DNA of 64,000 nucleotides from Ceriagrion tenellum (Eukaryota; Arthropoda; Insecta; Odonata; Coenagrionidae). A model generated the notes under the pieces. The model did not search any database and had not been told where the DNA came from. It saw nothing but the letters and a program-made list of their open reading frames with translations. Location: contig OY720636.1 in assembly GCA_963169105.1 (NCBI GenBank), positions 149,540,500-149,604,499 on the forward strand. The letters run 5' to 3'. Every line of letters starts with the position of its first letter. Position 1 is the stretch's first letter. Of this stretch, positions 34,291 to 44,064 are shown one piece after another. A program made the position numbers and the translations under genes.

Positions 34291-34919
34291 CGTGAATGAG
34301 TGTCGCGATTCACTGAAGAAAAAGGATATCTGGATAGCATAACTGGTCAAAACACTCAGTTCGTTATTGAGTGGCTCAGGTCCAAATACCAGACTACCGC
34401 TTGAGATAATCCGGATCTCGAAACTTGGGAGTAAAGAGGTACAAACACGAAGGTTTCGAGATTTTTATGAGTGCATACAACTTGCTAAAATTTCACGCGG
34501 CCTTCCCAAACGAGTTTCTATAGCGAGAATATTGTGGATAAGGTTCATTATCGCGATCAGAGATGCCATATTGATGACATATTAGTCACTCAAGTCATTC
34601 ATCCGAGTGACTCAAAGACCGGAATATCGAACCGGTCGTTGTCGTACGGCGTGTGACTCCCTGACTACGCAGTCGGGATTATCTCGAACGGTTCAGATAC
34701 ATACGCAGACGAATGAGTTTCACACAACTGCGTGACAACCAGCTGGCGACTCCGTTAGAGTCACTTAGCGGCTGGTTTCTTCAGATTCTTGGATGGAGGT
34801 GGTCATTGTCACGGCCATCGGTCACGCGTTTCTCCATGGAATCCACCCATCTCATGTAATCGTCCGAGTCCCTCTTAACCCGTCAGTGGAAGAACTTAGG
34901 TCCCGCTAAGACACTGAGT

Positions 34920-35290
34920 GTCGGATCTGGGACCTTCTTCTTCTCTGGTTACAATCCTAGGATTGTTCTGCAACAGTATTTCACTTTATCCGATACTGAG
35001 CCTATCTTTTCACTTCACTGTACGACTGGCAACCTATTTCCTTCATCAACTATCCCTGATAGTCCATTCTAGCTCTGCCCCTCTGGTTTTTTCCCTTTAC
35101 TGTACCTTCTAGTATGGTCTTCACCAAGCTTTTGCGTCGGAGAATATGGCCAATCCAGGTGTTCCTTCTCTTATTTAGCATTTGAGTAGACACCGTCTTT
35201 CCCCAATCCTCTTAAACACCTCCTCGTTCGTGACTCTTGCCACCCAGGGTATTTTCTGGGACCTCAATCGGAAGGAATTGGGAATTGCTG
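34920..35290 (-). pseudogene. RTE/BovB-type LINE C-terminus
   Basis: The minus strand reads KIPWVARVTNEEVFKRIGERRCLLKM, then LNKRRNTWIGHILRRKSLVKTILEGTVKG, then NQRGRARMDY and a degenerate tail. These are the hallmark C-terminal blocks of RTE-type ORF2 (VTNEEV, WIGHxLR, LLKTxLEGxxxGKRxRGRPR). The protein is not required for catalysis in this part, but the blocks are diagnostic. Stops interrupt the distal portion. The RT core expected at higher coordinates (35290 upward) is absent, so this is a 5'-truncated copy, typical of LINE insertion. The 52.5 kb RTE is the complementary case, retaining only the N-terminal endonuclease. Confidence 0.75.
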
Positions 35291-37011
35291 AACTACAGTA
35301 CTGAAGGTGACTAATTCCCGGTTATGGTCACGATTTGCGAATCCCTATTCGATTAAGCGCGGAGACATGTTGCGGGAGACGGTTGATCGGTGGCATATGC
35401 TTTACATATGTGGCGCGTGCCCGAATTTGCCCTTGTTGCTTTCCTTTTGTCTTTTATTCTCAAATTCCGGACGTCGGGCGATTAATTCGGACGCTCTGTT
35501 ATAAAGCCGCGGCCATCAAAAATATCTCCACCGTGATTCATTCGCGAGGCTTTATCTTAATGAGCCATTTAAAATAATCGTGATATGGTTTTTTTTATTG
35601 CGGGCAGTGATGTTCCCAGTATGGAAGCAGGCGTGGGAGTAAGTGTGCGCGCGGTGGCCATATTTCTCGCGTCCCCTCCCTCTTCGTTCCCGCCCTCTTC
35701 CGAGCTGGACGCTCTCTTGTTTTCGTATTCCGCGGGGAATAATTATTTGAGCGCCCTCCATTCTTCTCTTTCCCTCGTCGTCGTTATTTTTTTATAATTT
35801 TCCCGCTGTGTGGCGCTCACATGCGCCCTTTTCGGGGACGATATTCGCGCCCCCCCTTTTTTTTTGAGCGTAAACAGTTGTCCGCGAGGAGGGCGCTGTT
35901 ATCGGACGTCCACTCACTCATTTTCCCTCCCGCCCCACCCTTTCCTCTTCTCCTCCATGCGCGGGAGAAATGACGTAGAGAGGGGTGTGTGTGACAATTT
36001 GGCGGAGAGCATTCCGCTTTGTTCGCACCCGTCTCTAACGCGCAGTAGAAGACCGACTCTCCCCGAAATTACGTTATGACCCGAGGAAGCGGTGTTGTGT
36101 TGTCAGCCTTTGAGCATTTCCAGACAGTATGTTTCTACATATCTCGGCCGGAAACTCCCAAAACTTTAGGTGACGGCTTTAGTCATCATTTATTTTTTCC
36201 CCAAATATGGTATTTTATTAGTGTTACTGGTATTGCACTCATGAATTAAACAAATAATTAGTCGAGAGCACATAGAATTGTATTTCGACTTCCAAGTTTT
36301 CATAAATGTTTCAAGAGACCGTCGCGAACAAATACATTGAGTAAATCGGAGCCTTGTGGTTAGAATTAAATGAGACTTATATAAACTCTTTTAGTTTCGA
36401 GCGAATGTTTTATTTAAAGCAGACTTTTTCGTCAATATGAATGACATCAGAAAGAGAAGAATTTACAATTTTGGGTGCCATCTTGCGCGGTCATTTTGAA
36501 TAAGGATGGCTTTTCCTCGTATTTCCTACAATTCAATGGGATATATTAATATTTAGTTAGTTTAGGGAACAGTTTACATTAAGTCTCACTGAAAAGGTAA
36601 TTTCTCACCAAGATTCTTCCCTGGGAACCTTCATCACAGCCTCGCCTCATCACTTGAAAGTGGAGTTACCAGTGATGCAGTTTATCAGACAAATCTTATT
36701 CATATTTTGAAATTATGTCACATTCTAATACGAAATTCGCCAAAGATTCAGGTCAGTGAAATCCCTGGGAATCCGTTCAAAAGTATACTGAGGATATAGT
36801 ACAGATATCTTCCCTAAGTAAGTCCCGAGAGCTTTTCCAAATAACCACCGTGGTTGTTTCCCTTGTAGAAATTCAAAGGATTTCAATTCTCGTACCAACG
36901 CCGCTCATCTGAAACTCAGTTTTATAGAGATTTTGATCACTTATATACACTTTAAAATTATTTTCATAAAAGATTGCAAATGTAACTCATCCTGTGACAG
37001 TGTATATAGAC
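35291..37011. other. No gene seen; CpG-rich block 35480-36080
   Basis: 35480-36080 has many CG dinucleotides compared with its AT-rich surroundings and could be a promoter-proximal region. The overlapping short ORFs are not convincing exons. 36100-37011 is ordinary AT-rich DNA. Confidence 0.4.
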
Positions 37012-37145
37012 GTAATTGGAAGTTTCAGGCGTAACTTCATGGGATTTGTTAAGCTTACAATGATAACTCGAAACTTTATGATTCCAAATATCTTCCTAAG
37101 ATAAGATATGTGTAATCACAAATTTTTGAGTTATCATTTTCGCGT
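37012..37145 (-). mobile_element. Faint PLE terminal-palindrome remnant
   Basis: tcaggcgtaactt at about 37026 is the reverse complement of the conserved tail after the 20.2 kb palindrome (aagttacgcctga), with aattgg and ggattttgtt-like flanks also matching. It is followed by an inverted pair, aatgataactc (37060) and gagttatcatt (37130), with roughly 40 bp arms. No hammerhead core is left in the centre. Confidence 0.5.
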
Positions 37146-38424
37146 ATATAGACCTCTGAGTAGCAGTGTTTTAAATTCTAGTTGGTAAACAATGCAGTGT
37201 ATATACGGCCGAGTCACTTGCAATAAAGTGTACCCTTGAGTTCGTGAAACCTACGAATGGCATTTACAAATACTATTTGATTCACAAAAATTCATTAAGT
37301 TCAGTAAGAGCTGTTGTAACCCTCTTGCTTCATAAACTATATATATTTCGAATTTAAAAAAATGGATAGGAAAAAACTCGAATTACAGTCGTGTGACTTC
37401 TGAGGAATATATGCAATCCTGAAAACGATCGCAGCGACGGAGCCCACAAAATTGATCAAGTTGGCCTTGGTCTTGTGCTTTGAGAGACACAAGGAATATG
37501 TTTTAGGGCTTAATGTTGAAAGTGTAGCATAGGCCATGCGTAGACACAGCAATTAGTTATCTGCAGTGGAGTATAAATTCGCTGTGGCCATGAAAAGGTA
37601 TCATCAGGATCATTGTGAGGGAGGGAAGGGGAGAGGTGAGGAATGGAGGGAACGAGATGAAGGGGAATTCATTGTTCTCAACGACGCACTTCTATTCGCG
37701 GTTGGAAGTCTAAGTGGAAGAATCCTACAAACCTGCGTTATTCGAATGAGTCTGGGGGTGGACTTTAGTTAAGCATAACAATTTATAGGCCAGATTTTGT
37801 ATCCTAAAAGATGCACAACTTATTTGGGCCATGACCATCTACCAAATATCCGTTAATAATTTTGCAAGGGTGAATGTTTCACCCTTTTCTTTACGTGTTA
37901 CTCAGGCATAAATTTTTCATGTAGTGGTCTGAATTAATATAAATGCTTCAAAAGGCCTCTTTTGTCGAGGAACCTTAAAATAAGCAAACACTCCACAATA
38001 TTTAGGTTTTCGTGTTATAGAAAATTCAAGTGTATTTTTTGACACCTGGTGTTAGTATTTTGCGAACTTTTTAAACAGGATGCTTTTTGGCGTTTCTAGG
38101 GTTTTAGATATTTAGCAAAAAAATGGAGAGAGCGGAATTTAGTCTTCGTAAGCGTGCCATTTCCTTTTTGGACGTACTAAATGATCCACAGGACCCTGGA
38201 CATCCAGTCGATGGTTCTTTTATCCACATTTGAGAAGGGAGTTCTCTATGATTATATTCGGAGGAATGTGAGAGGAAAGAAACCAAGGTCTAATTTTGCA
38301 GCTGACTGCGAGATTTCCCTGAAAAAGAAGACAACGGGAGCAAGCACCGGGTAGTGGACTGTATGTCCTCATTCATCTGCAGACTAGCCCATGAGAAACA
38401 CCTCATCACCAGAAAGCAGTCAAA
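37146..38424. other. No gene assigned
   Basis: Two short frames are protein-like in composition (minus 37337-37552; plus 38125-38232, MERAEFSLRKRAISFLDV) but have no recognisable family and are not called. The rest is AT-rich. Confidence 0.4.
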
Positions 38425-38459
38425 CAAATACAAAGGTCTCTCAACGATACGAATCTTAT

Positions 38460-39580
38460 TTTAACGAAAGCTGGCAAATGTAATAGCCTTGTAATTTGAC
38501 GCAAAACCGACAATGACATTAAAGTTAACTCATTTTAGTCAAACGATTATTTTGAGCTGATGTAAAGTGACCCGACGATCAAGTTCCAAAATAAGTTAAG
38601 AGAAATGCCGTCACAGTGCTGTAACTTGGTTGGTGCAACTGGTAAACGGAAATTAACCAATTATTAACCCGTTAGCCCCCAGATTGTATGGATTACCAGC
38701 ACATCACAAAAAAACTGTATTAATACGACCTATTCTCTCTCATTTTACTGCTCCAACTCATAAACTGGTCGTAAAGCTAAATGCTCTCCACAGAGACATG
38801 TCGGGATTTGAATCAAAATGGAGGGTTAAGAACTCAGTTGACCTTGTTCAAAAACTTTCTTGCTTAGTTGTTTCCACAAATACTAAACTAGTTTCCTATA
38901 AATCCACTTTGATGCCTGCATTTGAAGCTATAAATGTTTCAATGAAATTGATTAAAGGTTCCTATGGTGATTCATTAATGCCTGAGGAATTGAATACGCA
39001 TTTCAACCTGTGTTTCACAAAATTACTTTGTATTTAACAACTTGTTTTACAAACAAACCAATGGATTAGCCATGGGCTTACCATTGTCACCATATTTAAC
39101 TGATACTGTAATTGGATGATGTATTTCCTGAAAGAAAAACTGTTTAAATCCAATGACATGCTCGTTATAAATGGTTTTTACTGGCATCATGATGTAGGCG
39201 ACATTTAATGCTTGTGGACTGGTAACTACCATCAGATCGGTAATTTTATTACCTTGTTAACTAATCTTCTTGTTCAATTAACTTTATCGTCGAAGTTGGT
39301 TATTCCATTTTACATTCCCTTTTAAACTGACCATCTGAATTTTCATCTGGAATGCATGGTTTCTCAATTGTTTGGAGAAAAAGCCTTTACTGATACCATA
39401 ATTCCTAATGATTCCTCTCACCATCACGCATATAAAATGTCGGACTTTCATTCTCTAATACACCGCCTGGTCTCTGTTCCCATGTCTAAAACCAACTTTG
39501 AGAAAGAGTTCTCATTGATTAAATCATTTGCCATTCAAAATGCTTATAAAATAGCTGTAATTGATAAGATTATTTAAAGA
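38460..39580 (+). pseudogene. PLE reverse transcriptase region, decayed
   Basis: Frames shift repeatedly. Recognisable blocks are: KAGKCNSLVI; PRLYGLPAHHKK..LIRPILSHFTAPTHKL (38684-38770); FYKQTNGLAMGLPLSPYLTD at about 39045-39105 (RT motif B of PLEs, YKQTxGVAMGSPLSP); a degraded motif C (HHDVGDI near 39185, where YVDDIF is expected); and the thumb with KAFTDTIIPNDSSHHH...FHSLIHRLVSVPMSK..FEKE (39356-39540). The catalytic aspartate pair is not intact. Two of the longer stretches (38684-39037 and 39356-39577) remain open. Confidence 0.75.
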
Positions 39581-39705
39581 AATTTTAAACAGCGCACGTC
39601 AAATTTGGTTACGACAGTGTCCTCAAAATATGATGGGTCGATTAAGTCGTGGTTCAAGATACCATTTTTGGCCATATTTTGTATAGAATGTAAATTTTTT
39701 TTCAC

Positions 39706-40111
39706 GTGGATAAGTTAAATATATCTTTATACAACCGCGCAACAATTGGTAATTTACTCTTTAACTTCAAATATAAATACCACAAGGACAAGAGCGGAGA
39801 GTATAAATTATTCTGTGATACGCCAGATTGCAATGCTTTGTACATTGGGCAAAGTGGACGGGTGATTAATACCCGGGTAAAACAACACATAAAAAGCTGG
39901 CACAATGGAGACTGCAAGTCTAATTTTGTTAAACACCTTAGAGATCAGAACCACTACAGTAAATTTATTGCTACCGTTGTACATAATCAATGTAAGGGGT
40001 AAACTTGACTTCATGGAGGAGTGTAAAATTTCTTTAGCCTGTAAAAACAAAGATGTACCCATTGTTAACGACTATTTGTATCGAAACCATTTAACCCCCC
40101 GATTTTATTGA
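39706..40111 (+). pseudogene. PLE GIY-YIG endonuclease, one frameshift
   Basis: 39706-40002 reads through GEYKLFCDTPDCNALYIGQSG, then RVKQHIKS and KHLRDQNHY. GEY...YIG is the nuclease signature, and the following R and the H-rich region fit the family. At about 40000 the frame shifts by one; the continuation, GKLDFMEECKISLACK...VNDYLYRNHLTPRFY, ends at TGA 40109-40111 and matches the C-terminal tail seen at 30.8 kb. One indel is therefore the main lesion here, so this part is younger or better preserved than the RT. Confidence 0.75.
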
Positions 40112-40250
40112 TTCTAATTTACACATCCATCACGTGACAGCCTTTCCGAAACATACCTTCACCCCTCCTCTCTTCTTATTACGTCATTTCTCTGTACCTT
40201 GCGTCATTCCATCCCTACCTTCCCCCCACCCCCTCCAGACTTGTTTCAAA

Positions 40251-40261
40251 GCATATATAAG
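40251..40261 (+). promoter_or_regulatory. TATA-like box in PLE terminal repeat
   Basis: gcatatataag lies about 30 nt before the hammerhead-like motif. The same spacing is seen at 20.5, 24.4 and 30.6 kb. Confidence 0.4.
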
Positions 40262-40285
40262 CTTGTAATACTTGTAAAATTGTAT

Positions 40286-40326
40286 CTTGACAATGACATA
40301 GCTTATATCAAAAACGGGGTCGGTGT
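40286..40326 (+). ncRNA. Diverged hammerhead-like motif
   Basis: CUUGACAA, U, weak stem II (GACAUA/UAUC), AAAA in place of GAAA, CGGGGUCGG. It aligns position by position with 30976-31010 but is more decayed. Confidence 0.45.
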
Positions 40327-40350
40327 GAATAAAACTCTGTGGTAAGAAAA

Positions 40351-42306
40351 ATACATCTTTTATAGTGAGATCATGGCATCTGGAAAGCAAGAGGTCGACC
40401 AAGAGCTGTATTCTTCATAAACACGGTGCCAGAGATGGATTTCACATCTTCCGCTTACTTGGTGGAAGCTGCAATGAAAACAGAGACACGAAATCGCCTT
40501 CAGATATTTTTTATGATAATTTTCATCTATGGAGTTTCACATGTGGCTAAGACGTGAAGACGGGGTTGGATGGCATCTCTATTTGCTCATCTTCGCAGCT
40601 TCGTGACCCGTGACCTTCACTCGCGAGTTCTGTGAGCAACGAATCAAAATCTTTGGATGTGGAACCACAAAGTAACTCCCCGTTGGCTCTCTTGAAAAGG
40701 GTAGAAGGATTATGCGTCCACCGGTGGGTCGCTCCGATATCTCATATTATTTTTTTCTTTTCGAGGAAATATTTGCATTGGATGGGATTTCCTTGCCCCC
40801 AAGGGAGTATTGGAGGCAGAGGGATGCCATTGAGGGTAAGGGCCGGGGGCGGAAGGAGGAAGCGATGAGCCCCTGTATCCACCGTGGGAAACGCCTCGGA
40901 GGAGGAAGAGAGAGGCTGGGAGGGGTTGGCTGACAACCGCCTCTTCCTCCCGAAACATAATATTATATCCTCTCCACTGTCTCTCCCGGGGCGACCTCTC
41001 TGCGGAGCGAGAGAAAACAAACCGAAATTGTGGTCCTTTTGACGAAAGCCGCTCCCTAGGCTCCCCCCTCTCGCGCCCCTCCCTGTAACCCCTCCCCCAC
41101 CACCTTCGTCCACTCTCCGCAAACGCATTCGCGTTTTGGTAAGCGGCAGCACCGAAGTGAAGCCGCTCTTATATGCCCCTTTCCCCTCCAGAGGCAGCTC
41201 AGTGGAGCTGCCACCGATTTTCCCTGCTGGAAATGAGGAAGACCTTCGGGTACTAAACCTTAGACTAGCGTGGACATATTCCCTCTATAAACACTAATAT
41301 ATAATACCATTCATATCTTTATACCATGGATGCCTCCCATCCTTTTAACAGTGCGATAATCACTTGGCAGCAAAGCAGAAGACCCGCCTCTCATTCGTCA
41401 AACACTACGCTAAGCACTACACGTGGCGCACTTCAAAACTGATCCTGAGCCAAGCTGATGCGCGCCAGGAAACAAGAGAACGTCGATGATGGCATCTGTG
41501 GCTGCTTTAAAGTTATATGACTTTCAGTAGAGGCGTGAAACATGCATGTTATGGAGGTGTAAATTACCCTATGACAGAAAGCTCAGGTATGTAATTGCTT
41601 TTTTTGAGCGACTTCAAAAACTTAAAATATTCGGCCGTGACTACTGTTCGTCCATAATATTTGTAACTGCAGGCAAGTTGGAAAACCTTTTACAGTCACC
41701 AGTTGTTCCATTCGACGCTTGCGCAAGAGTGCACTGGTGTGTTCTAATGTGCGCGAACTCAAGCACCTTGGATGAAAAGTTCCCAATGCCTTGTGTTAAG
41801 GTGCTGTCCGACCACAGTCGGCTTGAACCCTCAGAGTAAACAGAAATAGACGACATGATTTGGCTCTGAATATGATGCTATAAGGTTGTGTAAACGCTGT
41901 TACCGATGACCACCGCAACTCCTTAGGGAGCCCGAGAACCCTTCATCCTAGCGTAGCGAATGTCGGTGAAATCTCGCCCCCCCCCCCCCTTCCACACACC
42001 TTAGGAATGCCTTGAGGGGTACGCCGAGTGGGGAAGGAAGAATAAAAGCGTTCCATGGATAGGTCTCCTTTATTTATCGTGCCAATAACAATTTTCCCAC
42101 CAAGGAACGGGCTAAGATGCAAATAAAAAAATGGTAAAAGTGAGGTATGATAGGAATGTGGGGCGAGAGGGGGAAACGGATCGGAGCGAGCGGTTGATAT
42201 GTCCAGAGCCTTTTGCCGCCCTCGCACACGCAAGGAGTGCCCCTCGGTTTTCTCCACTTTCATTGTGTGACACCCATTCGCTCCCTTCTACATATTTTAT
42301 TAAATA
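40351..42306. other. No gene seen; CpG-rich block 40760-41160
   Basis: 40760-41160 is GC/CpG-rich with G-rich and C-rich runs that create long spurious ORFs on both strands. Nothing recognisable elsewhere. Confidence 0.4.
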
Positions 42307-42727
42307 ATTATTCTTTTCAAATATATTTGCGACTGAGAGGCAGACCTAAGTTTTGTGGGGATGAGGGTAGAGGGCACGTGACTCCGCAAAATCCAATCAG
42401 AATGCAGTAGGCGGAGCCTCTCGGAAATTCAGTCGCTCTCAGACCTCCGTTGTGCACGCTTCGCGAGTCAGTCAGGTGTGTTGCCAAACGGTGCCGGCCG
42501 GGACTCTTGCCTATCGCAAAGGGTCTCGTGTTGGCTTGCGGAATGCTACCAAGACGCGGTCTTTCGTCTACATGCTGGTACAAAGTCTTATGAGTAAACA
42601 TGGCAACGTCCACCTCTCTCTCACCCCACTTCCCTGGTGTCGAAAGCTCCACCTCCTACCGCAACGCCGCTCGAACCTTAGCGGGCACGCACGAAGGCCA
42701 GTCGCAAATATATTTGAAAAGAATAAT
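42307..42727. mobile_element. Possible 421 bp MITE with 29 bp terminal inverted repeats
   Basis: attattcttttcaaatatat at 42307 and its full 29 bp continuation through gactg are exactly repeated as the reverse complement at 42699-42727. The interior is GC-richer than the arms and has no transposase. No target-site duplication is clear. Confidence 0.5.
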
Positions 42728-43391
42728 AATCGCGCGCCAGCCCCGATTTTACGGGGCTTTCGTATCGCTCGTTCGCGACGACAACGACTCCAAGCGGGGT
42801 CTGTGTGGTCCTAGATGAGGGTGGTTGGCAGCCCTGTGGAGGTGATCGCCACCATCCACTTAGGTGCCTCTGTTCTCCCCAGCACCAACAGCCAATCGTG
42901 GTCACTCGCATCTTTTGACACCACCCACTGTCCGAACGGTGGCTTCCTAACGGAAAGAGGACGACGGTTTATCACACATTTTCATACTCTCAGCCATTGC
43001 ATCGCATCAATTAGGTCTGCTCAACCGCCAAACGATCGAAGCACTCCCCTTCCTCCCGTCGGTCTCTCTTCCATTCCTGGGTGATATGGGGAGGCTGTGG
43101 GAGAAGGTGAATCGCTCCCAGATCAGCGCTCCGCCATCCATCTGTGCACAGCGTGATCGCATTAAGGAGATGTAGGAAGGAATGCAACTCCCCCGTGAGT
43201 GGAGGATCTCGGATGCGGCTGCTCGGATCTGTGGGGATGCGACCGATCGCTTTGTGTGGGTGGTCGGGTGGGGAGGATGAAAAATTCATATAAAGCTGTT
43301 TGAATTAAAGGTGAAAAAGAAATGGTGGCTAATTCTAGAAAATAATGACTTTCCCTTGCACCTACCACATATTAAGAGGCGAACCAAAGAT
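42728..43391. other. No gene seen; GC-rich
   Basis: GC-rich stretch with several overlapping 70-90 codon ORFs on both strands and no domain signal. Confidence 0.4.
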
Positions 43392-43925
43392 TTTTGAATA
43401 TTGTAACGTAACAAACTCACGTCATATGGCTTAAAGTCAAAACAAGGAGGGAATTTATTCTTGCCTCTTTTTTATATAAACTCTTCAAATGTAAACAGCC
43501 TGATTATATTATGCAGTTTTTTCAGCCTAAGGAGAAAAACCGAAATGTAGCAACCCGAATGTCACCAGACTTTTTAATTGTCCCACTTCATCGAACCACT
43601 ACATTCAATAAATCTTTTTCTGTTGTAGGGACAAGGATTTGGAACAACACTCCTGAATCAATCAAAAAGTAAAATTCGCTGATGGCTTTCAAAGCAGATT
43701 GTTTAACAAAATGCTATTGCAGGAAAAAATTTAATTCACCAAATGCTTGTTTTTTTTTGCTTTCTTTGTTGCCAATATTATTTCATTTATTGCTTGTACC
43801 TACTTTTTCTGTGTATACCTCTCTGTACTCCAGCTTTAATATTAATGTATACTTTTTGTATGTTCTTAGTAGACCAAGTGGTCCAAGAACAATAAATATT
43901 TCTTTATCTTTATCTTTATCATTAT
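43392..43925 (+). pseudogene. LINE 3' end: ORF2 C-terminus and CTTTAT tail
   Basis: An open frame from about 43467 to 43670 encodes LYKLFKCKQPDYIMQFF, then RNVATRMSPDFLIVPLHRTTTF, then KSFSVVGTRIWNNTPESIKK and a stop. This is the standard C-terminus of many non-LTR retrotransposon ORF2 proteins (VPLxRTxxYxxSFxxxxxRLWNxLPxxI). It is followed by about 250 bp of 3' UTR with agaccaagtggtccaagaa (a short hairpin) and a terminal tctttatctttatcttta repeat, as expected for a LINE tail. The RT is missing (5' truncation). It differs from the RTE and the CATCTA-tailed LINEs elsewhere in the window, so it is a third LINE family. Confidence 0.8.
43901..43921 (+). repeat. CTTTAT simple repeat at LINE 3' end
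   Basis: Three to four CTTTAT units ending the LINE fragment; likely generated by slippage during target-primed reverse transcription. Confidence 0.7.
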
Positions 43926-44045
43926 GAGTTGGTATGCCGGAAAGCTGTAGAGGGTCAGCCATAATAGGGAACTCGGGTCGTTACCGGCGATATCAACTCA
44001 AATTTGGGGCATTAACAATTAAAATCCGAAGGGAGGTATTCTTAG

Positions 44046-44064
44046 AAAGAGAGAGAGAGAGAGA
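44046..44064 (+). repeat. GA microsatellite
   Basis: About nine GA units. Confidence 0.8.

Larger units (their letters stand above)
38425..40350 (+). mobile_element. Penelope-like element with RT, GIY-YIG and terminal repeat remains
   Basis: The most complete PLE of the window, in plus orientation. It shows, in order, the upstream ILTKAGKCNSLVI block (38460), DPTIKFQNKL (38570), PRLYGLPAHHK (38680), the RT core, the thumb, a GIY-YIG domain and a terminal repeat. The terminal repeat has a pyrimidine tract, a TATA-like box (gcatatataag, 40251-40261), a hammerhead-like motif (40286-40326) and a tail (aataaaactctgtgg) related to aattttaatggtataag...tgtgtgg of the 30.5 kb copy. No inverted terminal repeat was recognised at its 5' side. 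Confidence 0.8.

Noticed and set aside
34630..34760. tRNA gene suggested by aatatcgaaccggtcg
   Set aside because: A cloverleaf cannot be drawn; the pairing is a local palindrome only.
40742..41152. 136-codon minus-strand ORF
   Set aside because: Glycine/proline-rich translation of G and C runs; no domain.
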